64,000 nt of DNA from Hermodice carunculata (taxonomy: Eukaryota; Annelida; Polychaeta; Eunicida; Amphinomidae): NCBI GenBank assembly GCA_964020975.1, contig OZ026613.1, forward strand, positions 121,841,179-121,905,178, given 5' to 3'. Below, piece after piece: positions 46,047 to 57,523 of the stretch; position 1 is the first letter of the stretch; each line of letters opens with the position of its first letter. The notes below the pieces were generated by a model. It did not search any database and had not been told where the DNA came from. It saw nothing but the letters and a program-made list of their open reading frames with translations. The translations under genes were made by a program, and so were the position numbers.

Positions 46047-49000
46047 ATGATGACCTGGAAAACACGGCAGAAGAAATGTGTACGTATTACTGGCATAGTT
46101 GAAACGCCTGACGAAGACACGGATGATCATGTTAGGAAATTTGCAAATGATCAGATGGATACTCCCTTAGATATTTCAGAAATCGGTAGATCATATTGTA
46201 TTGGTCCCCGAGATTCCAGGGAAAGTGAGACCTATCATTGTAAAATTTTCCACCTACAGCAGGAAGACAAAACTTATCAAGAATCGCCCAAATCTCAACT
46301 CAGCAACGATGATTTATGCCGTAACCACTGCACCGACGGAAACAAAGTATACACCAACGACGACCTGACGAAACGCCGTTCCCAGTTTCTATACAAAGCC
46401 AGGATGATGAAACGTGGTACAAAAAAAATGATATTTGGACCTACGATGGCCCAAGTTTGGTAAAGGACAAATTCAACAAGACTTCCCCCATATGCAATGA
46501 ACTGAACTTGGTTAAGGTCGGTCCAGCTGCTGTTCTACCAATTGTGTAGATTTATATATGAACTATGTACTCTTCTAGCTATATCTTGTCTTTTTCCTTT
46601 GGGATTTATTCACATGAGGAACTGTACTCAATTTTCAGCATATTAGTACCACATACCTTTTTTCTTTTTGTGAGAATCAAGTGAACAAAAATGTGTTATT
46701 TATTTTACTTATATTCATATGATTTATTGACCGAGTTTATTTATTGAATGTACATGCATGTATCTCGGTTTGCATTATTTTACTTTAATGTCTATTTATA
46801 TTGCACATATGGAATCATAAATCCCTGGTCTGGTACTCGTATGTGGTAGAATTTTTTCCGTCCTGGCCCAGAGTATGAATTAAATCTTCAATCACCATGT
46901 ATGACCACATTATACTTCTTGTTGTTCTCATTTTTTGTTTGCTTTTCCTCACAATCACTTTGACTTTACAAAGTTTCCTTTTGTTCCATATTATCCTTAC
47001 ATGTTTACATGTGCTTACCATACATGTTACAATACATAACCTACATGTATGATAAAAGACATTCTTTCCATCTGGTTTCAGCAGCGTTGTTCGTATGAAC
47101 ATTGTAATCTGCAATATTTAAGAACATCTTTCTTAAATGTTCCACGTTTCTTTGCGAATATATACAATTCATTTCATCCATTATTTATACGATCCATCGT
47201 GGAACATGTAACAAAAAGGTCAATATTCATAATCATAATCAACTTCGATGCATGTCTTGTTTGAGACATTATCATATTAAATATCTCCCAGAAATAAATC
47301 ATACAGATGATGCACGGCTATGTCCATCTTGTCTACAAAATGAACTTCCTTTTAACCATGTTGATAATAAGGATCTCTTTATAAACTGCATGTATGCATT
47401 AGGGTTTAATGATGCACAGATAAATTTTGCTACTTTGAATAATAAGATATTCATTTCCTTTAAAAGTAAAACCAGAAATTCTACATTACCTATTTATAAA
47501 TGTGATCCTGACTTTGAATTTTTCAATCAACCTGATAGAGTTCATAATTTGTGTGACAGTCAGTACAACACTGAGGATACATTTAATACTATGGCTAATA
47601 CGGAAGCCAGTGATCCACTGAATTTATATTTGTTTCACATGAATATATGCAGACTCTCTGCATATTTCGATGAACTAGAATCTTATTTTGATATTCTCAA
47701 ACATCGATTTTAAGTAACAGGTATTTCAGAGAGTTGGCTCACTCAGTCAAATAATGATATATATAAATTTTAATTTTGTCATGTTAAAAGATGTAGAAAT
47801 GACCATAGCGGAGGCAGTATCTCAGTTTTTGTTGACAACGACCTCCATTATGTGGTGAAAGATTATTTGAGTATTGTTAAAGACATCATAGAATCCATGT
47901 TTGTTGAAATTACCTGCAATGCTAACGATCACAACCATCACATTATCATGGAGATAATATATACACCTCTTGGTACCAATATTCATATGTTTAATTATTC
48001 TTTGGATAACCTAATGAATGTTACTAAGACTAGTAAGAAAAAATATAACATAATGTGTGACTTTAATATTGACATTTTAAACTCTGATTGGCATACTAGA
48101 ACCTCCGATTTTATGGACATTATTTATAATCATTCTTTCGTACCATGTGTTAGTAGACCTACTATAATTATTGAAACAACTGCAACTTTAATTGATAATA
48201 TTTTCACCAATTGTATACGTGATTTGTCAGTTAAGTCAATAATGGGATACTGTACACTGACATATCTGACCACCTGCCTTTATTTCACTTAAGCCATACT
48301 GTGACGCCAAATAAGATATCTGTGCCTGTGTACAAAGAGGTTATTAATGATAACACCCTCAGTGCCCTCAAAAGTAAAATTAAATTACATAAGTGGCAGC
48401 ACATATTGCAGTCTAATGATGCTGATACAACAGTGACTTCTTTTGTGAATGATTTGAAAAATATATATGGTGTCTGTATGCAAACTAAATAACTTATAAC
48501 AGCTAGCTATAAATATAACAAGCCATGGTTAACAATTGGTCTGATTAAATCTATATAGGCAGAAAGAATAAGTTTTATTTTAGTTGTCGTCATTCCAAAT
48601 ATAACATTCAAGATAAATTCTCAAAGTATAAACAATATCGTAATAAACTTAACAATTTATTACATATTTATCAAAAAAAAAAAATTTTGCTACTTGCATA
48701 GAAAATAATAGGCAAAATTTATCTAAACTGTGGCAAGTTATAAATAATGTTATTGGTAAAAATAAAACGACTTTATTTAATAATAGGTGTTCACAAGCAA
48801 TGGGATTATTATAACTGACGAGCAAGATATATCTAAAGAAATATTTTTTTTTGGTTAATGTTGGACCAAAATTAGCCCATTCTCTACCTAATACAAATGA
48901 AAATCCCTCTTCATTTTTGAAAAGAAACTTTCTGCTAATTACATCACTAATTTAGATAAATGTGTCAAAGTACAAAAGAAATTAGTACGTATTATAAGCA

Positions 49001-49080
49001 ATGCTTAATTTAATGCTTTGACATATCCCATTTTCAAAGACTTACATTTACTGCCTTTCAATCACATAAAAATTGTATTT
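46047..49080 (+). mobile_element. LINE (CR1/L2-like) with ORF1, PHD-like finger and endonuclease; polymerase core deleted
   Basis: ORF1 (46,047-46,549) shows RITGIVETPDEDTDDHV, DISEIGRSYCIGPR and VYTNDDLTKRRSQFLYKAR, then IWTYDG and VKVGPAA after a one-base shift at the A8 run near 46,421. ORF2 begins near 47,250 with CLRHYH and CPSCLQNELPFNHVD (worn PHD-like zinc finger), followed by the endonuclease: LYLFHMNICRLSA near 47,626, IIMEIIYTPLGTNIH near 47,943, CDFNIDIL near 48,057, ATLIDNIFTN near 48,183, DISDHLPLF-like text near 48,258. From 48,500 the copy decays. Near 48,930 it jumps from the start of the reverse transcriptase to IKVQKKLVRIISNA-type C-terminal text, so the palm is missing. 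Confidence 0.88.
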
Positions 49081-49139
49081 GTGTCTTTTTGCCCAGAACA
49101 ACTTTCTCGTAGTCATTACCCTATTCCTATATAGTTAAT

Positions 49140-49840
49140 CTTGACCTTGAGTGACCATGGAAGGTCGAACTGGAGATCAAACAGACATATTGGCCGTTAC
49201 ACTGTGTCTAGGCGCTAACTCTATTATCCTTCAACTTACACTCATGAAACATTACACAAATGTGTATCTGGGGACAAAAGTGGCTCATGAATAAAAAGTA
49301 GGTTACTAGGTGAAGTATCTAGACCACAGTAATATGACCTAATAAAATAGTGTCTGCACCAATTCTTTTAACACATTTAACTTTAGTTTCACGAAGCATC
49401 GCGCACACATAGATTTTAACTTAAAGGTCTATCATGTGACAGAAGTAGGTTACGAGTTCAGTTATCTGGGTCACGGTGATACAATCATGTAAAACTAAAA
49501 TATACTTCATGTCCGGGCTATAACTCTATTGTCCTTTGGCTTAGAATCAGAAAACCTTTCACACATTTGTATTTGGTCACGGACGTGTGTCATGCACAAA
49601 AGTACGGCACTCAGTTACGTATCTGGGTCACAGTGATATCTTTGTAAAATAGTGTTTGGACAGTAATTCCCTTAATATTTAACGATCTTGCAAGAAACTT
49701 CACACACAAATATATCAAGGCCCAAGTACCTAGGTCAAATTGATGCAACCAAGTAAAACTAGTTTATATTTTGTGTGCCCTATTTATCCACGGATTCCTT
49801 TGATTTTTCGTACTCATAAACTACACGTCTAGGATATTCT
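49140..49840. repeat. Diverged tandem repeats of about 180 bp
   Basis: About four copies of a unit with GGCGCTAACTCTATTATCCT, TTCACACACATTTGTAT, GGTTACGAGTTCAGTTATCT, GGGTCACGGTGATA and GTAAAACTA. It is the same type of repeat landscape as 15,660-16,520. Confidence 0.75.
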
Positions 49841-50239
49841 TCCGATAAAAGGGTCTTGTACGCGCCATTTATGTTTTTAAAAATCACGATTTTCGTTTTT
49901 TCTGTTTATCTTTTTTTATTTGTTATTTTTTGTTGTCGGCAAATCTGACATATTTGGTTATACTTTCTTAATGGTGGATCTCAGGCCCCTGTTTACTATA
50001 ATTAAGGATTCATGGGAAAGTGCGTGTGAGGTTTCAACTGGTGTGGTTAATTTTGACCGAGAGTGAAAGGCCAGTTAAGGGAGTTCGTAGAACACTGCAC
50101 GTTTGCTTCACATGTTGGCAAACGTGTGCAGGGTGGGGGATGCATCAGGGTGGGGGATGCATCAGGGTGGGGATGCATACTGATTTTCGCTCGTGCGCAA
50201 CAAATGCGTCCCGTCAAGTCCTATTTTCTGCCTTGTATT

Positions 50240-50545
50240 TGTAATATGTATAATACATGTTTTTACGCTTTCCCGATGTTTCTTTAAGAGTGAGCTACCT
50301 CTTGTTTCGGTGTAGGGGACATAAAATAATTAATTGATGATACTGGTGGCTTTACGTGATTTTACAAAACAAACTGTAAGTAATACGTGAGATAATGTTC
50401 ACATACGGCTTTAGGCTGAATGTGGAGCCTGCCACACACAGGATCTTGTTTTGATTTTTACCTTACTTGGACGCATCGTGGAATGCATCAGTATCTCGGC
50501 TGTAAAGACTTCATTGTCCAATAAAACTATCATTATTATTGTCGT
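50240..50545 (+). mobile_element. LINE 3' UTR fragment (I-like)
   Basis: TTTTTACGCTTTCCCGATGT, CTTGTTTCGGTGTAGGGGAC, GGACGCATCGTGGAAT and CTGTAAAGAC match the 3' UTR of the copy at 41,250-42,431. It ends with AATAAAACTATCATTATTAT. Only the tail is recognisable; the 250 bases upstream (with GGGTGGGGGATGCATCA duplicated near 50,130-50,170) may belong to it. Confidence 0.75.
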
Positions 50546-50559
50546 TGTTGGTTTAGTAT

Positions 50560-51155
50560 ACCATTTTTAAAGACATTATGAAATAAATGAACAACAGATC
50601 TTAATGTTTAAATATCAATGATGTTTGTATACTTTGGATGTGTTTCGCGGCTGCCTGAATATTTCTATCTGGAACTGTGATTTTTTTTAACACTTTTACT
50701 ATTCTGTAAGGGACAAGGAAGGGTTATAACAGTGTATTATTTTTCCCCAACACATACCAGTTTTCATTTGCAAGTAGCTTAATTTCATGCAATGTTGGTT
50801 GTTGATATTTGAGTACATTCCCCAACTTCCAATTGCGGCTTATGGAGAAAAACATGGGATACAAGCACATGGATAGGACATATATCTTAATACCATTGCT
50901 CATTAGTTTCTCTCAGCAAGAAAAAAATGACGATTTCTCAAATATTCTTCCAGTATATCTTGCTCTTACAACATTCGGCAAAACAGTGTTTTAAAAATAC
51001 AATTACAAACTGACCTTGTCCTGATTATTCTTATGCCTATTCAGGTAAAATGTCGCTTCGTCTTGCTCCCGGAGTGCTTTATAGACGGCCTCGCTGACAT
51101 GGATACGGTCAGCTGTACAAATGTAGACACGACATAATACATTAATACAAGCTTC
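50560..51155. other. Intergenic sequence, nothing recognised
   Basis: No coding motif or defined repeat. Confidence 0.45.
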
Positions 51156-51159
51156 CTAG

Positions 51160-51955
51160 GGACCACTCACACAGACGACTTTCCATCATCAAAATTTGTC
51201 GAAAACACCAGTGGCAGACAGAGATGGATATCAACTCAGGCGCTGATGAAAAATTACGAACCTATACGAAATTTAAGAGAAATTTTGAAATTGAAAATTA
51301 CCTTCTTACTGTCAAAGATCGGTCCATAAAGAAAAAATATAACAAAATTTAGAACTAATGCACATAACCTAAAATAGAAACGGGGAGACATATGAGACCA
51401 CAAGAAGCCCCTTGAAAGAAACAGTTTGTGAAATTTGTGAAAAAGCTGAAGATGAAATACATGTAATGTTACAGTGCAAAACATATGACTCTGAAAGAAC
51501 TGTTTCATTTAATGAGATAACCGATAGTTTCCCTACATTCACCACACTTGACGATCAAGAAAAAATTTATATTTTCATGAATTTGGATGATACAGAAAAA
51601 TTAAATAGTAGAAACATATTTTGTGAATATTCTTAAGAAAATAGGACCCCTTTAACTTATTTTTAAGATTTAAAGTGCAATAGTGACAATGTTATGTAAC
51701 ATAGCTACATATATCGAAACATAGGTTTTAGTATTGGTTAATTGTAGTTTTTTTATGATTTTGTAAGTGTGTATTTGATATATGTGATATGTGCGCTTTC
51801 GTAATGTATGGTCCGGTTTTGTAACTGTTCTACGTATGTTTTGAGTGTTAACAAATTACAATAGTTGTATTTGTGTGGTGCATTAAAATGTTTCATCCAT
51901 TGATCCCTTCATTCCTCCATTCATTTCTTCATTCCTTCCTTCATTCAATCATCAA
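51160..51955 (+). mobile_element. LINE 3' fragment: ORF2 C-terminus with CATT tail
   Basis: Reading KLRTYTKFKRNFEIENYLL near 51,246, then LKIETGRHMRPQE near 51,369, then TVCEICEKAEDEIHVMLQC (CxxC, H, C knuckle; 51,420-51,477) and EKIYIFM near 51,560: the usual order at the C-terminus of many invertebrate non-LTR ORF2 proteins. The 3' UTR follows, and the copy ends in (CATT)n-rich text (51,898-51,950), a typical LINE microsatellite tail. 5' truncated. Confidence 0.83.
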
Positions 51956-51974
51956 TCTGTGGCATATTGTAAAC

Positions 51975-52215
51975 TTATAAAGCATGTTTCCTCAAATCAT
52001 CCTCAAAATGTTGAAGGACATCCCCAGAGTCAACAACACAAGCCGCAATTTCTTTAGATTTTTTATTTGAGGGACCCAAACGGAACCCAAATAATTTGAA
52101 TTTAAGGTATATTTCATTAAGTACTCTTCTGATCTGCGTACACTCAATTGGGGTACACGCCAATCGAATGATAAAATTGGACTCAATCAAAAATAGATAT
52201 TTTTGGAAAGCTAAA
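51975..52215 (-). CDS. Candidate terminal exon of an unidentified gene
   Basis: The minus strand is open from about 52,215 to a stop at 51,975. It reads IIRLACTPIECTQIRRVLNE, then IYLKFKLFGFRLGPSNKKSK, then EIAACVVDSGDVLQHFEDDL and RKHAL. The amino-acid mix is protein-like and does not follow any repeat. A possible acceptor (GACTACACAG) lies just upstream but its pyrimidine tract is poor. I recognise no family; it could also be a transposase remnant. Confidence 0.3.
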
Positions 52216-52693
52216 TATCTGTGTAGTCGTAACTTTTACTCCTTGCCTGGTCATCAAAGAGTGTATCAAAGCTTTATCCAGTGGCCTTCACACGTGACAG
52301 AGCAGAGCGACGTGCCACTGTTGACTGGGTACTGGCAAGGATACCTGGGATGTTTTCGTTTTCGTTGAAAACGTATGGGCAAAGAGCACTTTAGTTCAAG
52401 TTCTCTCACTTCCCAGACCTCAACCCAAGTTTTACAGCCCAAAGTATATAACAACATTACAATCCATGTCGCGGAAAATCAATCAAGTAAGTTGATAGAG
52501 ATGTACCATGGAGAAACTTTGTTTCACGTTTCTGAAACATTCAATCCCCAGTCTTGCTTTTAACACACAAATTTGGGTTCAGTAACTTTTCGACATTTGA
52601 AGCAGAAACAATTTTGGAACTGATCGACAGGGACAAAAACACGAGGACAAACCAAATGATTTCAAATATGAGCTTCAAAACGCAACTGCAGCT

Positions 52694-52846
52694 TATAAGA
52701 GAGGTGGTATACAGGCAGTTGTATCATAAGTGTTATCCAATCAGCTAAGAGAAGTGGTATACAGGCAGTTGTATTATGAGTATTATCAAATGAGCTAAGA
52801 GAGGTGGTATGAAGACAGTTGTAGTACGAGTATTATCCAATCAGCT
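52694..52846. repeat. Tandem repeat of about 52 bp, 3 copies
   Basis: Copies of AAGAGAGGTGGTATACAGGC, AGTTGTAT and ATTATCCAATCAGCT in series. Confidence 0.85.
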
Positions 52847-53444
52847 GCCAATCCTCATCAAGAGGAACACCACTCCTTGCCCTAGGTGGAAGATATGAGC
52901 CATTGCGCAGTGAGACTAACAGCTTTGGATGAAAATTACCCATTCAATTTTTTGACAGGAACATTGAATCTATATATTTTATGATTACTACACATCCGCA
53001 TATTTGTATCTATAGTTTGATTTTTTATTTTTTTGCAGGATGGGAATTGATTTTATAGCATTCTTTCTGACTTGGTGGGATTTTTACATTTTTCGTGCAG
53101 AAGGCACACAATTTTTATTTTCAACTTGAAACCAGAGACATAAAGATATATTTATGTGCAGGGTCGAATCCAATGGTGAGTCTTGAAATAGCATAAATAA
53201 AAAGTTATATGTTTTTTAGCTGGTGCCAACAGGTGGTTCATTTTCTTTCTAGAATTTGCTCCAAAAGTCAAGGAAGGGTTTATCAGAAAAAAAATTCTAT
53301 GAAACCGCTCCTGGATATGATATTTTTCTTTTTATGATCGTTGATTTTTATGTGATAGGGCAATTTAGTTGTTTGTGAGGCGAGATACAAATTGCATAGG
53401 TTGAGCAAAAAGAGTTCTGAGAAAATCGCGTTGAAAGAAAATGT

Positions 53445-53790
53445 TACAAATCCTTACGCATTAATGGCTGTAATATGACGGATACTCATTTCTTCTGCCC
53501 TGTGTTTTAACTCTTGTATTGAATAAAGCTGTAGCTGTACTTCTGTGATGTTGGCATTCAAAAAAGTATATTTTGTGACTTACAAAACAAGATTTTTTTA
53601 ACGTAGGAACTTCAAATGTAGCCACACGTGGCTTGTTTGGGTGTGGATTCACATTTCCATAAATGGCGCCCAGTCAGTGGATTGTACTAAATTGTTTTTA
53701 CATCAAGAGAGAATTTCAAAGAATTAATTAAATAATAACAACTTAGTGAGAACAATGGTAGCGATTAGTCCGGACTGGCCCACTCTTCTT
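53445..53790 (-). repeat. Dispersed repeat with short conserved reading frame, copy 1
   Basis: Read on the minus strand it matches 60,815-61,120 on the plus strand over about 300 bases: GGGCCAGT..GGACTAATCGCTACCAT, TTGATGTAAAAACAA, TATGGAAA, CACCCAAACAAGCCA and ACAGGGCAGAAGAAATGAG. The frame at 53,461-53,652 begins MNPHPNKP and contains KTQGRRNE, as does the other copy. It may be a transposon remnant or a retroposed piece. Confidence 0.7.
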
Positions 53791-54297
53791 TCTATGGCTA
53801 ATGGTTTCCTGTTCCCTATGAGTGACCATTGTCAGTAGCTTACCTGGTTGCCAGGGGTCATGGGCTAACGACTGTGCAAGCAATGACATGGTTCATAATG
53901 TCCATGCAAAAAACCCCATGTGGTCAGCACTGCTGAAATTGCGTAGTGTAAACAAAGGTTTTGAGCGCAATTTGTTCATATAAATTTTATGTTCACACAT
54001 ACGAGTTTTTGGGAGCATGTAGTTTAAGTATCAAACTATCTGAAATATTAAAACATTATCAGATATTATCCAAAGGTGCTGGCTGCAGATCTGCTGCTTT
54101 CAGTGCAACCCTCATGTTGAATTCGTCATCATTGCATTCGACGAATACAAGTTCAAGTTTAAGTTCATTTTATTTATCCTCGGTTTTGGGTACATAGAAG
54201 ATTCGCTCAAAGCTATTTTCGCCCAGCTTGAGATACATATGTAACTAAAATCTTTCATAATTTATGAGATTTACTTACATAATATAAGAAGTTCCAA

Positions 54298-54379
54298 TAC
54301 ATATATATATATACATACATACATACATATATATATATATGTATGTATATACACATATATATATATTAAGAGTATGCTT

Positions 54380-54450
<71 letters not shown>
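54298..54450. repeat. (AT)n microsatellite
   Basis: AT/ACAT repeats flanked by near-identical 19-mers, TTAAGAGTATGCTTGGGAT before and TTAAGAGTATGCTTAGGAT after the main (AT)n run, so the repeat seems to have expanded within a duplicated segment. Confidence 0.95.
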
Positions 54451-54451
<1 letters not shown>

Positions 54452-55030
54452 AAGAGTATGCTTAGGATCAATAAGAGAGCCCATCATTCTGCCTTACTCC
54501 GCTCACTTGATATTAGTCGTGTTTATGACATCCTAAAATCTGAAACTGTCTCTTTCGCTCATAGAGTTTTCTGAGTGTCTTCTCCATACAGGAACATTTG
54601 TAATCGTTTCCTTGCCCGTTATATTGTTTCTGGGCACGCCACTGCCGGCACTCTTACTGATCGTTCACTTAATTTTGGAGTCTGTCCTAGTCGTGCTGTG
54701 CTGGGACTGCCCGACGGGAGACCGCTGGTTGGTCCCCGCATGGCGCGAGGTCAGGACGGCCTCGTTGATACATGTACGTTACGCTACCTTGTTCACTCGC
54801 CCGGATACCAGAAGCGGGGATCCATGGAGCACAACCTAGTCGCCATGTTAGCCAAAGCTTTTTAAATCTATATGTCCATTGTTTTTATCCCACTTTTTGG
54901 GCTGATCCACCATGTGTTCTTAGTTTTTGTATAATCGTCAGCTATCCTGGGCATTTTTACTGTATTTTGAATTGTGTACGTATGCAGTTATTGGTATGTA
55001 TTTTCTCTTATTTTCTCCGTCACCGGAGGT

Positions 55031-55103
<73 letters not shown>

Positions 55104-55110
55104 CATTATC
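54451..55110 (+). mobile_element. LINE 3' fragment with ATT tail
   Basis: Reading frame pieces [39 protein letters not shown], then NICNRFLARYIVSGHATAG, RPLVGPRMARGQDGLVD and EHNLVAMLAKAF, followed by a 3' UTR and (ATT)n at 55,031-55,100. This is the layout of a 5'-truncated non-LTR copy with a microsatellite tail; the clade is not clear from these residues. One in-frame stop near 54,573. Confidence 0.7.
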
Positions 55111-55119
55111 ATTGATCCA

Positions 55120-55765
55120 GTATCTCGGCCGCATGTACATTTACTATAGGGTACGCCTCCCCTTAGTAACCATTAAGTGGTAACTGTTGCATAATGGCTT
55201 TTATGGTATTTGGGTGTGGTTTGGATAATTCATACGCAGGTGAGTTTTATACCCATAAGGTTACTGATATCTGCCCTCTTTCAAAAATACACATTTTTGA
55301 AATAGCTATAGCCGCCATTGTAAATTTGCAGCATGCTTACACAAATGGAACGTAATTTTAAAGCTATAATTTGCATACAAAAACAAAGCATTCGAAAATT
55401 GAGAACAAGCCTGCCAACATTGCACTGCAGAACATACATAATATCAGCTACAGCAAAAACAAAAAGGAAAAAAGTTTCGTGCATAATAATAACTACAGCA
55501 AAAAAAAAAAAAAAAAAAAAGGTTCGGTCGTTTTTGATAATAACTAGCGCAGGTAAAGTTCCGTCCATACTGCTTGTAGGGCCTTTGTGGTAGGTCATTT
55601 GGGGTCAGCTTAGAAAACTATAATGTGCTGGGATGGTATGTCATGTAAATGGTGCACTTAAAGGATCCAAACGCCGAAAGAAAGCGGCCACTAAATGAGA
55701 GGCAATTCCTCACGATATATTGCATAATCACAAAGGCTTTTTTTCACATAAGTACTATAACAACC
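55120..55765. other. Sequence downstream of the cyclase exons, nothing recognised
   Basis: Contains an A run at 55,500-55,520. Any remaining cyclase C-terminal exons are not visible here and may lie further left behind the LINE cluster, or be missing. Confidence 0.4.
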
Positions 55766-55838
55766 TTCAATTTTCATAAATATAAGTTTTTGACGTGGGA
55801 AACTTCAAGAAAATACATTCTGCACAAGTTTTTTTTAC

Positions 55839-55972
55839 GGCAATGTATGTGGAACAAAGCACGAAAGACTTGCCTGAACCCGTAGCTTCTAGTCTTGACG
55901 CGATGTTTATAGTTTCCCCGAATAGACAATATCTGTGCAGCTGCGAGCCGACGACGCCTGCGGACACAGGAC
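55839..55972 (-). CDS. Receptor guanylate cyclase, cyclase-domain exon 4 of those seen
   Basis: Acceptor TATTTTGTAG on the minus strand, then [20 protein letters not shown] and [11 protein letters not shown]. The first two bases complete a Gly codon begun at 57,064. RYCLFG carries the Cys that helps select guanine in guanylate cyclases, and NIASR carries the Asn and Arg of the catalytic site; the usual FGDT reads FGET. The end is uncertain: a GTAAAA donor after STYIA at 55,839 is one choice, GTTCAG after EATG another, and the frame is open to about 55,767. Later exons of the cyclase tail were not found. Confidence 0.82.
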
Positions 55973-55992
55973 CTACAAAATACCATTACAAA

Positions 55993-56456
55993 TGTACAGA
56001 GTCAACACAACTTGCATGCGGCTGATGTCACGCCGCTGCCACCAGACATCCAAAGTACCAAGTAAACACAACTTGCTTGCGGTTGATGTCACGCCGCTGC
56101 CACAAGACATCCAAAGAACTAAGTAAACACAACTTGCATGCAGCTGATGTCACGCCGCTGCCACCAGACATCCAAAGTACCAAGTAAACACAACTTGCTT
56201 GCGGTTGATGTCACGCCGCTGCCACAAGACATCCAAAGAACTAAGTAAACACAACTTGCATGCAGCTGATGTCACGCCGCTGCCACCAGACATCCAAAGT
56301 ACCAAGTAAACACAACTTGCTTGCGGTTGATGTCACGCCGCTGCCACAAGACATCCAAAGAACTAAGTAAACACAACTTGCATGCGGTTGATGTCACGCC
56401 GCTGCCACAAGACATCCAAAGAACTAAGTAAACACAACTTGCATGCGGCTGAAGTC
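55993..56456. repeat. 61-bp minisatellite, about 7.5 copies, arranged as dimers
   Basis: Units of 61 bp reading AACACAACTTGCATGCGGCT, GATGTCACGCCGCTGCCAC and AAGACATCCAAAGAACTAAG alternate between two variants (CATGCAGCTG with CACCAGAC, then CTTGCGGTTG with CACAAGAC), giving a 122-bp higher-order repeat. It begins just upstream, in gene sense, of the exon at 55,839-55,972, inside the intron. Confidence 0.95.
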
Positions 56457-56459
56457 AGG

Positions 56460-57060
56460 TTCATGATGTTGGACCTATAACGTAAGATACAAAGTACGGA
56501 CAAACTGTTACTACTGTCGAGCTTTTACTTTTTTAAACACTACATTTGTCCTGAGCCATTTATTTGTTTTCGTTATGTTTGCATGTGATGAAAACGTGTG
56601 TGAAGCTTCCATCTAATCCTGGGCACATAATAACTGAATATAACCTTATTCAAGCTGTCTACATTACTTCATCAAACTTGTACTGTATGGACGCCTTACC
56701 CACATGGTAGTTTTACTCAATCGATTTCATGCCTGCAGGGCAAGTGCACAGTCAGTTACTTTACCTGACGTATAACAGGTTTACTGTGTGGGTGCATAAC
56801 CCGCACTCTGGTGGCAGCCACGGCTGCACAGATGTTTCTTAGGATGACAGCCAACCCTGCCTCACACGATGGCTGCCTGTAGTGTCGGCCTTTACGTTAG
56901 AATGGTTTGTCTGCATGACAGCCATATTTACATAGCACACTCACCTGCATGATAAGTTTCATACCCAATATAACAGCCATACTTGCACGGCAGCTTTACC
57001 TACACGATTGCCACACCTGCAGGACAGCCCTACATGCATGGCTTATCTGAGTGTTACCCT
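56460..57060. other. Intron of the guanylate cyclase, no gene
   Basis: Between the exons at 55,972 and 57,064. The part at 56,690-57,030 shows loosely repeated GACAGCC..ACCTGCA phrases. Confidence 0.5.
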
Positions 57061-57063
57061 CAC

Positions 57064-57201
57064 CTGTGTCACAGCCGACTCGAAGTCTGAGGTTAGATCC
57101 AGGAAGATGAGGGATATCAAGCAGTTTGATGTTTTCCACCAAATCTATGGCCAGGTTCGCTACAATGATGGTGTGTTGTTTGCCATTACGCTCAGGGAGA
57201 C
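57064..57201 (-). CDS. Receptor guanylate cyclase, cyclase-domain exon 3
   Basis: A 138-nt exon on the minus strand between acceptor CATGTGTCTGCAG and donor GACACAG|GTGAGG. It reads LPERNGKQHTIIVANLAIDL, then GSNLRLRVGCDTG. The first two bases complete the Gly of VSG from the previous exon. The LRxG--TG stretch is the strand before the conserved GPV-AGVVG loop; family members usually have LRIGIHTG, so HTG has become DTG. Confidence 0.88.
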
Positions 57202-57523
57202 CTGCAGACACATGTAGGACCTGCATGAACTTTGACCCTAGCAGCCAAGTAGGAAATAGCTTCTGAGGGCACAATGGTATACATACATGGTATCTCTATC
57301 CTAATTATCTGGTTATCTTCGTGAAGTTTTAAATCCATTTGAAGTTACTTACATTTACTTGAAGTCAAGAGCCCACAGGTGGGTAACTACAGTGTGTCAC
57401 TATATCTGTCGGAAAGGTAAATGTTTCTCATATCTAGCAAACTTTAATATTTCGATGCCAAATGATCCACAAATAATCTTACGTACTTTAAGACCTTTGG
57501 GTAAACCTTGCTGGGTTCTGTAC

